A DNA stretch of 34,424 nucleotides, taken from contig JBHIBD010000022.1 of assembly GCA_046758865.1 (NCBI GenBank), forward strand, positions 1-34,424, read 5' to 3'. Of the stretch, positions 16,033 to 25,032 are shown piece by piece (the stretch's first letter is position 1; every line of letters starts with the position of its first letter). Position numbers and translations under genes: made by a program. Below the pieces are notes generated by a model, which was not told where the DNA came from, did no database searches, and worked only from the letters and a program-made list of their open reading frames with translations. The DNA is from JBHIBD01 sp046758865 (GTDB lineage Bacteria > Planctomycetota > Brocadiia > Brocadiales > Bathyanammoxibiaceae).

Positions 16033-17368
16033 AAAGTTACGGATACTATTCGTGGATGATGAAAAGACGTATCGCGAGGTAATGAAGAAAGAGCTTACCC
16101 TTATGGGACACTCTGTGGTAGGGGTAGAGAACGGCGAGCGGGCAATGGAGCAGCTTTCCCAGAGGGATTTTGATGTAGTGGTTCTGGATATGATGCTTCC
16201 AGGCACAAACGGCGTTGAGACACTAAAGATGATAAAACAAGAGGACTACCCTGTAGAGGTAATAATGCTTACAGGGCAAGGCACGGTGGAAACGGCTGTA
16301 GAATCTATGAAACTGGGGGCGTACGATTACATAACCAAACCCAGTAAACTAAGTGAGCTTGAGACGCTGATTAAGAAGGCTTATGAGAGGGGACAACTGA
16401 CCAGAGAAAATATTTCCCTAAAACGCCTTGTCAACGGTAAGACCCAACGGACCTCCATCCTGGGAAAGAGCCCCGCCATAAAGGAAGTCTTTAAGCTGAT
16501 GGACAAGGTGGCAGGCACCGACTCTACGGTACTCCTCCAGGGTGAAAGCGGCACAGGAAAGGAATTAGTGGCAATGTCTATCCACGCAAAAAGTATGCGT
16601 GTGGGGAAACCGTTTGTGGTAGTCAACTGCGCCGCCCTGCAAGAGACACTGCTTGAGAGCGAACTCTTCGGCCATGCCAAGGGGGCCTTCACCGGTGCCC
16701 ATGAGACCAGAATGGGTCTCTTCGAGGCAGCAGATGGCGGCACAGTTTTCCTTGATGAAATCGGCGAGATGAGCCCCAATACCCAGAGCAAGTTTCTGCG
16801 GGTGCTCCAGTCAGGAGAAATGAGAAGGGTGGGGGAAAATCGGGTTATTGGAGTGGACGTGAGGGTCATTGCAGCTACAAACAAGGACCTCCACCAAGAG
16901 GTAAAGGAGGATAGATTCAGGGAAGACCTCTTCTACAGGCTCAATACAATTACCATTAACATTCCTCCACTTAGAGAAAGGAAAGAGGACATACCGATAC
17001 TTGCTGAGTACTTCATTAATCTTTACAAGGAAAGGGGATTCAATAAACGGATAGACAAAAAGACAATGAAAATGCTTACGAACTATATGTGGCCTGGAAA
17101 CGTGCGTGAACTCCAGAACACCATCGAGCGCACGGTCATACTCTCAGACGGTGACACCATAGAGAATTGGACCCTCCCGGACTATTTTTGTGCCACCCCC
17201 TTTGGAGAAAAACTACCTGAGGACATCCCTCTCGCTGAACTTGAACGCAGATACATACACCACATCCTTGCCGAAAAGAAGGGGAACAAGGCACAGACCG
17301 CCCAGGTCCTGGGCATTTCGCTTAAGACCCTTTACAATAAGTTGAAGGAATACAACATGTCTACCTAA
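16025..17368 (+). CDS. sigma-54-dependent response regulator (NtrC/ZraR family)
   Basis: The 447-residue activator has a receiver domain (about 1-120) with VDDE, phosphorylatable Asp55 in VVLDMMLPG, and ITKP. The AAA+ domain has Walker A GESGTGKE (173-180), the sigma-54 contact loop GAFTGA (220-225), Walker B GGTVFLDEIGE and FREDLFYRLN. A Fis-type helix-turn-helix (AQTAQVLGISLKTLYNKLKEY) ends the protein. It should open sigma-54 promoters when phosphorylated by the upstream kinase. Candidate targets nearby are the weak sites at 17497 and 9485, that is, the long operon that follows and the porin set. Confidence 0.95.
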   Translation: MHKKLRILFVDDEKTYREVMKKELTLMGHSVVGVENGERAMEQLSQRDFDVVVLDMMLPGTNGVETLKMIKQEDYPVEVIMLTGQGTVETAVESMKLGAYDYITKPSKLSELETLIKKAYERGQLTRENISLKRLVNGKTQRTSILGKSPAIKEVFKLMDKVAGTDSTVLLQGESGTGKELVAMSIHAKSMRVGKPFVVVNCAALQETLLESELFGHAKGAFTGAHETRMGLFEAADGGTVFLDEIGEMSPNTQSKFLRVLQSGEMRRVGENRVIGVDVRVIAATNKDLHQEVKEDRFREDLFYRLNTITINIPPLRERKEDIPILAEYFINLYKERGFNKRIDKKTMKMLTNYMWPGNVRELQNTIERTVILSDGDTIENWTLPDYFCATPFGEKLPEDIPLAELERRYIHHILAEKKGNKAQTAQVLGISLKTLYNKLKEYNMST

Positions 17369-17496
17369 TCAAGTTGTAAAATCTGCAAGGTAGCCCTGTA
17401 ATTCTTACAATAATCCCCACACCGGACAGTAAACTCATCACATGATACCAACGTATCCAACACATCCATAAGCACTTAGGTACTAAGGCCAATTTT

Positions 17497-17511
17497 TGGC
17501 ATTCTATTTGT
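17497..17511 (+). promoter_or_regulatory. candidate sigma-54 promoter (-24/-12) of the long redox operon
   Basis: TGGCATTCTATTTGT has GG and G(C/T) separated by 10 bases as in TGGCACG-N4-TTGC, but T replaces C in the -12 GC pair. It lies just after a sigma-54 activator gene and about 20 bases before the GTG of the first operon gene, leaving an mRNA leader of only about 8 bases. It is therefore a weak call. Confidence 0.3.
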
Positions 17512-17529
17512 TCATGTAGAATACTCTTA

Positions 17530-18678
17530 GTGGAAACCATTCTCATCACTGGCGGCACGGGGTTCTTGGGCAGTAGCCTTGTTAGGCGGCTGGCCAGGGG
17601 AGATTATCGGCTCATCCTCCTGGTAAGAAACAGAGACATACTGGAAGGCGGTGGGCTTGAAAAATTGCTCGCCGAGGAAGGTGACGGCGCACGAGTACCT
17701 TCGGGAAGTATCAAGGTTGTCAAGGGAGACATAACCCTACCCTGCCTTGGTCTGGATAGTAAGGAGTTCTCTAAGCTTGCTGGCGAGGTAGACACGATAC
17801 TCCACTGTGCGGCGCTTACAGATTTTGGTAATAGAGATGCCCTGATGCACACTAATGTAACAGGCACCAAACATATACTGGACTTTGCCGTTATACAAAG
17901 ACTAAAGCGTTATCACCATATCAGCAGTGCATATGTGGTTGGGAAGGGTATGTCCCATGGGGGGAAGATAAGCAACGCAAGAGAATTCAACAACGCCTAC
18001 GAAGAGACGAAGTTCATCGGCGAGTCATTAGTAAATAAATATGCCTCGTTCTTTCAGCTACCTGCTACTATTTATCGGCCATCGACAATAATAGGAAACT
18101 CAAGGTCAGGGTATACAAAGGTCTTCAAAGGTATGTATTCCTTTGCCAAGGCTCTGCACTCGGTCTCTAGGTACGTCCGTAATGAATCTTTCAGGATATT
18201 TGGGGATAGTGAGGCCACCGTAAACCTTGTTCCCATCGACTACGTATCTGACAGCATCTTGGCAATCGCCGACAATAAGAGAAGCATTAAAAAGACCTTC
18301 AACATAACAAACCCCAACCCGCCCACGCTGTTTCAACTTAACACCAAGATTGCCAACGCCCTAGGCATAAAGGCCCCGGAGATAGTGCCACTTACCAACC
18401 AATTTACACTTAATTCGCTGGAGAGGCTTTATCTGTCCTACATGAGGCCCTACCTTCCCTACGCCCAGAATAAACTATATTTCGATTTCAGTAATACCCA
18501 GGAGCTTCTTGCGGAAACAGACATCGTCTGTCCCAGGATAAGCCAGAGGCTCATATCTCTTCTAATAAACTTTGCCATAGCAGATAATTGGGGTAATAAA
18601 GCAGAGAAAAGAGAACCAGCGCTTGCGGGAGCTGACCGATGCAGAGACCGGAGATACCTAAAGGGGCTACACACATAG
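17530..18678 (+). CDS. extended SDR, thioester-reductase / NAD_binding_4-like
   Basis: The 382-residue protein starts (GTG) directly with the nucleotide-binding strand ETILITGGTGFLGSSL, then VVKGDIT, ILHCAALTDF, NVTGTKHIL, HISSAYVVG and the active-site pair in NAYEETK (Tyr/Lys), then YRPSTIIGNSRSG. This order is that of the reductase domains that reduce carrier- or CoA-bound acyl groups to aldehyde or alcohol, and of related sterol/lipid SDRs. No carrier or adenylation domain is fused, but an adenylate-forming enzyme is encoded four genes on. First gene of the long operon; the SCP2 gene overlaps its end by 40 bases. No clear ribosome site is seen. Confidence 0.8.
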   Translation: METILITGGTGFLGSSLVRRLARGDYRLILLVRNRDILEGGGLEKLLAEEGDGARVPSGSIKVVKGDITLPCLGLDSKEFSKLAGEVDTILHCAALTDFGNRDALMHTNVTGTKHILDFAVIQRLKRYHHISSAYVVGKGMSHGGKISNAREFNNAYEETKFIGESLVNKYASFFQLPATIYRPSTIIGNSRSGYTKVFKGMYSFAKALHSVSRYVRNESFRIFGDSEATVNLVPIDYVSDSILAIADNKRSIKKTFNITNPNPPTLFQLNTKIANALGIKAPEIVPLTNQFTLNSLERLYLSYMRPYLPYAQNKLYFDFSNTQELLAETDIVCPRISQRLISLLINFAIADNWGNKAEKREPALAGADRCRDRRYLKGLHT

Positions 18679-19001
18679 AGTATTTTGAAAAACTGGCAGT
18701 ACCGCGAATAAACAACTCACCAATGGTGCACATCAAGGGACTAAACATGAAGGTGCAGTTTGACATTACTGGTGAGAACGCAGGTAAATGGACATTGGTG
18801 CTGGAGGCTGGAGCGGCAAAGGAAGTAGTCAAGGGAGACGGCGTAATCCCCGACTGTACCCTGACCATGAGCGGAGAGACCTTTATGGCCATAGTGAGGC
18901 GAGAAACAAGCCCACATCAGGTCTTTTTCAAAGAGGAAATAAAGGTCAGTGGCGATATCATGCTTGGTTTAAAGATGGCTGCACTTGCCCCATACCTTTA
19001 G
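18639..19001 (+). CDS. SCP2 sterol/lipid-binding domain protein
   Basis: The 120-residue protein consists of one SCP2 domain: VQFDITGENAGKWTLVLEAG, VVKGDGVIPDCTLTMSGETFMAIVRRETSP and the end EEIKVSGDIMLGLKMAAL. SCP2 domains hold lipids in a hydrophobic tunnel; the bacterial UbiT protein uses one to present quinone precursors to the U32 proteins UbiU and UbiV. A U32 protein is encoded three genes downstream, which makes a similar lipid-presenting role plausible here. ATG 18639 has GGGAG 8 bases upstream and lies within the end of the reductase gene. Confidence 0.85.
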   Translation: MQRPEIPKGATHIEYFEKLAVPRINNSPMVHIKGLNMKVQFDITGENAGKWTLVLEAGAAKEVVKGDGVIPDCTLTMSGETFMAIVRRETSPHQVFFKEEIKVSGDIMLGLKMAALAPYL

Positions 19002-19030
19002 GACCAAGAAGGGGGGGACCTCTTATCATC

Positions 19031-19819
19031 ATGAAATCTATCCTTAAAAAGTTGCTTATAGCATTTCTCCTAGCAGTATCACTCTCGGCCCCCCAGGGCC
19101 TTAAGGCTGAAACACCACACAGCACCTTAGCCGAACTAGACGCACTCTATGACGGCCGCGAAGACATAAACCTGGTGCAGCAAATAGTAACAAATTGTGA
19201 GAGGCTTCTGGCCGGGAATTCAAGGGATTATGAACTCCTGTGGAGGTGTTCTAGGGCGTACTTCCATCTGGGTAGGGAGGCCCAGTCCAAGGAAGAAAAA
19301 CTCAAATTTTATAATGAGGCCGTCGAGATTGGCAAACGGGCAGTTGAGATAAAAAATGACAGGCCTGAGGGACACTTCTGGCTGGGCATTAGCATCGGCG
19401 CTGTGGGTGAAACCAGTGGGATACTGAAGAGCCTGGGTTCCGCAAAGGGCGTGAAAAAAGAGATGAAACAGGTAATTGCCGTTGATGACAGCTATGAGGA
19501 AGGTGGTGCATATCGCATCATGGGCAGGATAGACCACAAAGTACCCTGGCTCTTTGGCGGCAGGAAGTCCAGGAGCCATGAGTATTACCAAAAAGCCCTG
19601 GCCATCGCACCAGACAATACGTACACCCACCTCTTCCTGGCCGAACTCCTCATAGACGAAGGCAAGACAGAAGAGGCCCGTAAGGAACTGGAGTTTGTCC
19701 TGGGTGTGAGCAACAATCCAAAGTGGGCCTACGACATAAGGGTCAACCAGGCAAAGGCACGGAGACTGCTCGAAGAAATAAAGCAAGAGGAATTGCCTGA
19801 GGAGGATATGGATGAATAA
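19031..19819 (+). CDS. exported TPR protein (TatT-like)
   Basis: From ATG 19031 the 262-residue product has a signal peptide (LLIAFLLAVSLSAPQGLKA, cleavage near KA-ET). The mature helical repeat protein has YELLWRCSRAYFHLGREAQ, EGHFWLGISIG, VPWLFGGRKSRSHEYYQKALAIAPDN and THLFLAELLIDEGKTEEA. The 'LFGG ... A ... Y-x-x-AL' part resembles the TatT component of periplasmic TRAP-linked systems, but no transporter genes are near. The frame is open far upstream, overlapping the SCP2 gene, but that part reads as out-of-frame SCP2 sequence. It may be a periplasmic scaffold for the cytochromes of the operon. Confidence 0.78.
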   Translation: MKSILKKLLIAFLLAVSLSAPQGLKAETPHSTLAELDALYDGREDINLVQQIVTNCERLLAGNSRDYELLWRCSRAYFHLGREAQSKEEKLKFYNEAVEIGKRAVEIKNDRPEGHFWLGISIGAVGETSGILKSLGSAKGVKKEMKQVIAVDDSYEEGGAYRIMGRIDHKVPWLFGGRKSRSHEYYQKALAIAPDNTYTHLFLAELLIDEGKTEEARKELEFVLGVSNNPKWAYDIRVNQAKARRLLEEIKQEELPEEDMDE

Positions 19820-20999
19820 CCTCCTCGAACAAGACATCAATGCTGAAAGTCTCTCTGGGCCATCAAGGCACAAGGATGGGACGACATATTCCCTAAAAGA
19901 CGCAAGATGGTTTAGGGCTCCAACCGAGGACTGGTTGGCGCATATCATATCCATCCACTTTGACCCTCAAAATGGCTCCGCCTACTGGTTGGAAAGGGAA
20001 CGAGAATTGGGAATAGATGCAAGGCATGAGATACGGACCATTGAAGACCTACAAAAGTTTGGGCCTATGGTAGAGGACGACCTGAGACGCTACCCAATGG
20101 AGCACTTTATCCCTAAGCGCATCTTAGAAGACAAAACCCAATTAGTCATGGGTGAGACAGCAGGTACGACAGGAAGGCCCAAGGCCACTGCTTATTTGTT
20201 CGATGAGTTTTATGCGGTGTTTGTAGATTGGTTCAGAGTGGTAGCAGAGCGACGAAACTTCCCGAAGGGGTGCAACTGGCTGTGGGTGGGGCCAAGCGGT
20301 CCTCACATAATCGGCAAGGCAGTCGGGCATGTGGCGAGGAGCATGGGGAGTATGGAGCCCTTCTCTATTGACTTTGACCCAAGGTGGGCAAAGAAACTCA
20401 AAAGAGATTCAATGGGCTACCGACGCTACCTTCAACATCTTATAGAGCAGGCCCTTAACATACTGGAGACGCAGGAAATAGGTGTTATATTCGCCACACC
20501 CCCTACACTGTTGGAGCTTGCCACAAAAATGCCAGAAAAAGTCAGGCTGCAGATACGGGGCATCCACTATGGCGGTGTCTCTATTGAAAGGCCCCTGCTG
20601 AAACGCTTCAAGGAGGAATTCTTCTCCAATGCGGTTCATATCTCAGGCTACGGAAACACACTCTTTGGGCTCGCTCTTGAGGTGGAAGGGTCTGAAGAGT
20701 TCGATCTCGACTATTACCCTCCGGGTCCAAGGATGATACTTCAAGTAGTCTCCACCAAGGACGGCCTAAATCCCTTAAGGGAAAGACTCTCCCGGATAGT
20801 AGATTATGGGGAGGAGGGGCAGGTGGTCTTTCATAGACTGGATGAGAGCTTCTTTATCCCTAATATGTTTGAAAGGGACAAGGCTGTGAGGATATCACCA
20901 AGCCCTGCTGCTCTGAGCCTGGGCGTAACACAGGATGGGGTGAGGAATCCTGAGGTAATGATAGAACTCAGAGAAACAGCAAAGGCGGGCTTTTACTAA
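19812..20999 (+). CDS. phenylacetate-CoA-ligase-like adenylate-forming enzyme
   Basis: The 395-residue protein has the phosphate-binding loop GETAGTTGRPKATA, the aromatic-rich WVGPSGPHIIGKAVG, IFATPPTLLELA, HYGGVSIERPLLKRF, SGYGNTLFG and the adenylate/ribose motif region DYGEEGQVVFHRLDE, in the order found in PaaK/CapK-type enzymes. It should activate a carboxylic acid with ATP; whether CoA or another thiol takes the acyl group is unknown. It lacks part of the usual C-terminal domain (PaaK is about 430 residues). It overlaps the TPR gene by 8 bases, and its TAA shares a base with the next ATG. Confidence 0.8.
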   Translation: MNNLLEQDINAESLSGPSRHKDGTTYSLKDARWFRAPTEDWLAHIISIHFDPQNGSAYWLERERELGIDARHEIRTIEDLQKFGPMVEDDLRRYPMEHFIPKRILEDKTQLVMGETAGTTGRPKATAYLFDEFYAVFVDWFRVVAERRNFPKGCNWLWVGPSGPHIIGKAVGHVARSMGSMEPFSIDFDPRWAKKLKRDSMGYRRYLQHLIEQALNILETQEIGVIFATPPTLLELATKMPEKVRLQIRGIHYGGVSIERPLLKRFKEEFFSNAVHISGYGNTLFGLALEVEGSEEFDLDYYPPGPRMILQVVSTKDGLNPLRERLSRIVDYGEEGQVVFHRLDESFFIPNMFERDKAVRISPSPAALSLGVTQDGVRNPEVMIELRETAKAGFY

Positions 21000-23029
21000 T
21001 GAAACTGTCACAGACAAGACTGGAACTCCTTGCACCAGCTGGAAAGTGGGACGTACTTGAGGCCGTAGTGGAGGCGGGCGCCGATGCCGTGTACCTCGGA
21101 GGCAAGCGATTTAACATGCGCCTGCATCGTAAGGACTTTAACCTTACGCAAGATGAACTGGCGCAGGCAGCAGAGTTTACCCACGGTAAAGGACGTAAGC
21201 TCTATGTAACAGTAAACAGTTTGCTCAGTGAAAGAGAGCTGGAGGGCTTAGGAGACTATCTGAGATTCCTCTATTCTATAGGGGTGGACGCCATAATCGT
21301 CCAGGACCTGGCGGTAATATCCCTGGTAAGAGAGCTCGGGTTAGACCTACCAATGCATGCCAGCACAATGATGAACGTACACAACGTGGACATGGCTGAG
21401 GAACTGGTGCGGCTGGGAATAAGTAGGATAATCACCTCCAGGGACATTACCCTGGCCCAGGTAAAGGAAATTCGCGAAAAGGCCCTGGTAGAGGTGGAAT
21501 ATTTCGTGCACGGTGATATGTGCTCCGTACAGAGTGGGCTATGTTACTCAAGCGGCGTGCTCTTTGGCAAGAGCGCCAACCGGGGAGAGTGTATGAAACC
21601 CTGCCGCTGGGACTACACCCTGCTGGGAGGCAGCAATGGAGAGAAACTAGGAGAACTAGACAGCGGCCATTTCCTTGCCATAAAGGACATGTGCCTCTTG
21701 GGACACATTCCCGAGCTAATCAGTGCGGGAGTCTCATCATTTAAGATTGAAGGCAGGATGCGCACTGCAGAATTTTTGAAGGACATTGTTGGTATCTACC
21801 GCAGGGCAATAGACGCCTATCTTTCCTCCCCCTTCACATACTACTTGGACGTAAAGGAATTCGAGCGTTTATATTCCGATAGGGTCCGGGAGCTTTCAAC
21901 ATGCAGTGCCTTCTCTACTTCCACTGTTAACACCTTTGACTACACAGGGAGGAGGGAGCCTCTGTTCTTCAGCCGTGCCGCTAGGGAGGAGAGACTCTCC
22001 CCGGATGATGTATCGAAAAGCCCATTTGATGGTGATCTCTTTAGCACAAACGGGCATGTCGGGGCAGAGAAAAAACTGGCGGTAAAGGTAGGCAGCCTCA
22101 CTGCGGTGGAGAGGGCACTGGAGGCCGGGGCAGATTATATCTACATCTCCGGCGAGATATCTCCTCTTCGTGGGCAGGGTTGGACAAAAGCTATGCTAGA
22201 GGAGGCCTCTTACCAAGTGCGCAGTGCCGGCAAAAAGATTGTCGCTGGTACACCTCGCATCACTACCGGACGTGAGATGCAGGAGGTAGAATGGCTGCTG
22301 GAGACAACTAAAGTGCTGGGGTTCGATGCCACACTGGTACACAACCTTGGTACACTAAAAATCGCAAGGGAACTCAATTTACCCATTATATCGGATTATT
22401 CCTTCAATGTTATTAACTCCTGCTCAGCACGACTGCTCAGCGACCTCGGTGCAGACCGTGTAACGACATCCATGGAGGCATCCCTCTCAGATATTCACTG
22501 TCTCACACAGGACTACTCTACAAACCAAGCGGAGGTTGAGTGCGTGGTCCACGGCCCGGTAGTAGGGATGACACTTGAGCACTGTCTGCCAGCACTTATC
22601 CTGACCGGGGGTTCGGGCAAGGATGTATGCAGGCTACCCTGCCGTTACATCTCCTATGCCTTGAAGGACGAGTACGGGGAGATAAGGCCGGTGGAGGTGG
22701 ACCAGCACTGCCGGAACCACATCCTCCTGGCCACAGACCTCTGCATGCTGCCTTATTTAACCCATTTCGTGAATACAGGGGTTACTGTATTTAGAATAGA
22801 GGCGCAGTACTATTCGGATGGCGTAGTGGGAAAGGCGGTAGAGACATACCGTAAACACCTGGACTTTTTGTCCAAAAACCCATGCGAGAAAGACCCCATG
22901 CTGGGATTATATCTGGAAGAACTTTTGAAGATTTCTCCCCGCGGCCTGGGCCTCGGCGCCTACGCAAAAGACGTTACCGACTCACAAAGTACCCTGGAGG
23001 TAATGCGTTCCCTGAGCTATGCACACTAA
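20999..23029 (+). CDS. U32-family protein with two tandem U32 units (UbiU/UbiV- or RlhA-like)
   Basis: U32 'peptidases' include TrhP and RlhA (RNA hydroxylation) and UbiU/UbiV (O2-independent ubiquinone hydroxylation), all with Fe-S clusters. The first unit (about 1-270) has LELLAPAGKWDVLEAVVEAGADAVYLGG and EVEYFVHGDMCSVQSGLC, with Cys at 175, 182, 198, 202 and 232, close to the cluster spacing of UbiU. The second unit (about 360-640) repeats the plan: AVKVGSLTAVERALEAGADYIYI, EVECVVHGPVVGMTLEHC, DVCRLPCRYISYALKD and HILLATDLCMLPYLTHF. Length 676 is close to RlhA (about 650), but the C-terminal half is a second U32 unit, as if UbiU and UbiV were fused. The neighbouring SCP2 protein supports the Ubi-type reading. 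The gene shares one base with the previous one. Confidence 0.85.
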   Translation: MKLSQTRLELLAPAGKWDVLEAVVEAGADAVYLGGKRFNMRLHRKDFNLTQDELAQAAEFTHGKGRKLYVTVNSLLSERELEGLGDYLRFLYSIGVDAIIVQDLAVISLVRELGLDLPMHASTMMNVHNVDMAEELVRLGISRIITSRDITLAQVKEIREKALVEVEYFVHGDMCSVQSGLCYSSGVLFGKSANRGECMKPCRWDYTLLGGSNGEKLGELDSGHFLAIKDMCLLGHIPELISAGVSSFKIEGRMRTAEFLKDIVGIYRRAIDAYLSSPFTYYLDVKEFERLYSDRVRELSTCSAFSTSTVNTFDYTGRREPLFFSRAAREERLSPDDVSKSPFDGDLFSTNGHVGAEKKLAVKVGSLTAVERALEAGADYIYISGEISPLRGQGWTKAMLEEASYQVRSAGKKIVAGTPRITTGREMQEVEWLLETTKVLGFDATLVHNLGTLKIARELNLPIISDYSFNVINSCSARLLSDLGADRVTTSMEASLSDIHCLTQDYSTNQAEVECVVHGPVVGMTLEHCLPALILTGGSGKDVCRLPCRYISYALKDEYGEIRPVEVDQHCRNHILLATDLCMLPYLTHFVNTGVTVFRIEAQYYSDGVVGKAVETYRKHLDFLSKNPCEKDPMLGLYLEELLKISPRGLGLGAYAKDVTDSQSTLEVMRSLSYAH

Positions 23030-24356
23030 AAGCGTTCTCGTACAAGAAAATACAACCAAAGCACCAGGCCACATAGGTCCGGAAGAGATAGTCAGAAAGA
23101 AAGAGCGTTATCTTATCCCCTGCGTCTACCATTTCTATAAAAGGCCCATGCAGATAGTTAGGGGAGAGATGCAATACCTCTATGACCATGCAGGCAGGCG
23201 TTACCTGGATTTCTACGCCGGGGTATCCGTAACAAACACTGGTCACTGTAATCCTGAGATAACCGAGAAAGTTGTGAAACAACTACGCACCCTTCAGCAC
23301 ACCACTTCCATTTATCTAACACAACCTGTCGTGGATTTGGCTGAGAGACTGGCTGACATCACGCCGGGAAACCTTCAGAAGACATTTTTCTGTGCCAGCG
23401 GTTCAGAGGCCAATGAGGGTGCAGTTTTCCTGGCCCAACTCTTTACCAAAAGAAGTGCCCTCCTTGCCCTATCCACAGGGCTCCATGGACACACAAAACA
23501 TGCCCTTAGCTTTACAGGCATTCCATTTTGGAGGATAGACCCCTCTCCTGTAGGCGGCGTTACCTTCGTTCCTGCGCCATATTGTTACAGGTGCCCTCTC
23601 GGAGGGGTCTATCCAGGCTGTGACCTGGAGTGCGTTAAGGAAGTGGAGAGGACCATAGCCAGGAGCACGTCTGAGTTTGCTGCTTTTATTGCTGAGCCTG
23701 TACAGGGTAATGGCGGCATAATTGTTCCGCCCAAAGAGTACTTCCCAAGGCTCAAAGAAATCCTGGACAGACATGGGATACTGCTAATCGTAGATGAGGT
23801 GCAGACGGGCTTTGGGCGCACAGGTAAGATGTTCGCCATAGAGCATTGGGGGGTAGAGCCCGATATAATGTCGTTGGCAAAGGCCCTCGGCAATGGCATA
23901 CCCATCGGTGCCTTCGCCTCCCGGTCTGATGTGGCCTCGGCCCTCACTCACCCCTACGCCTCCACCTGGGGTGGCAACCCCGTAGCAGCCACTTCGGCAA
24001 TCGCCACATTAAACTATATTGAGAGACACAGCTTGGCAGAACAGGCCCACCACCTGGGGCTTCACCTCAAAAAGGGTCTCACTGGACTCAGTCACAGATA
24101 TAACTTAATCGGTGATGTGAGAGGACTGGGCCTGATGGTAGGTGTGGAGCTGGTCAAGGGAGACAAATCGCCAGCACAGGATGAAACGACTTTTGTACTT
24201 GAACATCTAAAAGACCATGGGGTGTTAGTGGGCAGGGGCGGGCAGAATCGTAATGTACTTGCCTTCCAACCCCCACTGGTCCTCACTGAGGAGGATATTG
24301 ACGAGATGCTTGACCATTTAGGCGACGCCCTTCAAGAGGCTGAGAAGGGGCGTTAA
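23019..24356 (+). CDS. class III PLP-dependent aminotransferase
   Basis: The 445-residue enzyme has the family marks: YLDFYAGVSVTNTGHCNP, FFCASGSEANEGAVFLA (phosphate binding), AAFIAEPVQGNGGIIVPP, LLIVDEVQTGFGRTGKMFA, DIMSLAKALGNGIPIGAF with the PLP lysine in LAKALGNG, and STWGGNPVA. It resembles alanine-glyoxylate (AGXT2) and omega-amino-acid or diamine transaminases. An unusual Cys-rich insertion (PYCYRCPLGGVYPGCDLEC) occurs in mid-chain, also known in some AGXT2-like proteins. Coupled with the acid-activating enzyme and reductase of this operon, it could turn an aldehyde into an amine; this is inference. It overlaps the U32 gene by 11 bases. Confidence 0.88.
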   Translation: MHTKSVLVQENTTKAPGHIGPEEIVRKKERYLIPCVYHFYKRPMQIVRGEMQYLYDHAGRRYLDFYAGVSVTNTGHCNPEITEKVVKQLRTLQHTTSIYLTQPVVDLAERLADITPGNLQKTFFCASGSEANEGAVFLAQLFTKRSALLALSTGLHGHTKHALSFTGIPFWRIDPSPVGGVTFVPAPYCYRCPLGGVYPGCDLECVKEVERTIARSTSEFAAFIAEPVQGNGGIIVPPKEYFPRLKEILDRHGILLIVDEVQTGFGRTGKMFAIEHWGVEPDIMSLAKALGNGIPIGAFASRSDVASALTHPYASTWGGNPVAATSAIATLNYIERHSLAEQAHHLGLHLKKGLTGLSHRYNLIGDVRGLGLMVGVELVKGDKSPAQDETTFVLEHLKDHGVLVGRGGQNRNVLAFQPPLVLTEEDIDEMLDHLGDALQEAEKGR

Positions 24357-24357
24357 G

Positions 24358-25032
24358 GTGTCTGAGGCCCTCGGTGGATTTAAGGAGCACTCCGGGCTGA
24401 GGAGACTGATAGAAGACAATTTCTTTAAGAGGCTTCTGCCAAGGAAGCTTAGTTGGTTCAGATGTCTGGGCGGTTTGGCACTGGTCACCTTTGCCGTACA
24501 GGTGGGCAGTGGGCTATTCCTTGTGTTCTTCTATGTCCCCTCAGCCGCCGGGGCCTTCAACAGCGTCCAGCACATCAAACACGCGGTTCCATATGGGTGG
24601 CTGATCTGCAAGCTGCACCTGGTGGGCACTCAGATAATGATAGGGTGTGTTATAGCTCACCTGATCAGGGTACTCTTTAAAGGTGCCTATAAGAGCCCCA
24701 GGCAGCTTTACTGGGTCTCTGGTGCATTCCTCCTCATGTTGACCCTCCTTATGGGCTACACGGGCACTAAACTACCTGTGGGAGACGTCTACGCCTGGAA
24801 TATGGGGTATACACAGTCAGACACCCCGGCGTATGCCTCACCTGCCGATGGTGGCCCCACAACTGTGGTTAAATACAAGGCCGGGGTACCTCCCACCGCC
24901 ACCAAAGCCTCCACAGGAAGGTACTCCTTTATTTACATTGCGCACGTGGCCATTATTCCAGTCATTATATGTTCCTTTATGGCCTTTCACTTCATTATGA
25001 TAAGACGAACTGGGATTTCAGAACCATTATGA
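24358..25032 (+). CDS. cytochrome b6-type subunit with heme c-n cysteine
   Basis: The 224-residue protein has four membrane helices. Heme b ligands are His87/His101 (spacing 14) and His196/His211 (spacing 15), the b6-type pattern and not the 14/14 of bc1. Cys36 in WFRCLGG matches Cys35 of chloroplast b6, which binds the extra covalent heme c-n (c-i). Between helices C and D there is an insertion (about 150-188, PADGG, KYKAGVPP). It should oxidise quinol (menaquinol) as the core of a Rieske/b-type or alternative complex. The start is GTG, one base after the aminotransferase stop. Subunit IV follows with ATGA overlap. Confidence 0.93.
   Translation: MSEALGGFKEHSGLRRLIEDNFFKRLLPRKLSWFRCLGGLALVTFAVQVGSGLFLVFFYVPSAAGAFNSVQHIKHAVPYGWLICKLHLVGTQIMIGCVIAHLIRVLFKGAYKSPRQLYWVSGAFLLMLTLLMGYTGTKLPVGDVYAWNMGYTQSDTPAYASPADGGPTTVVKYKAGVPPTATKASTGRYSFIYIAHVAIIPVIICSFMAFHFIMIRRTGISEPL

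Noticed and set aside
18788..19030. 81-codon N-terminal extension of the TatT-like TPR protein
   Set aside because: It overlaps the SCP2 gene in another frame, while ATG 19031 gives a proper signal peptide.
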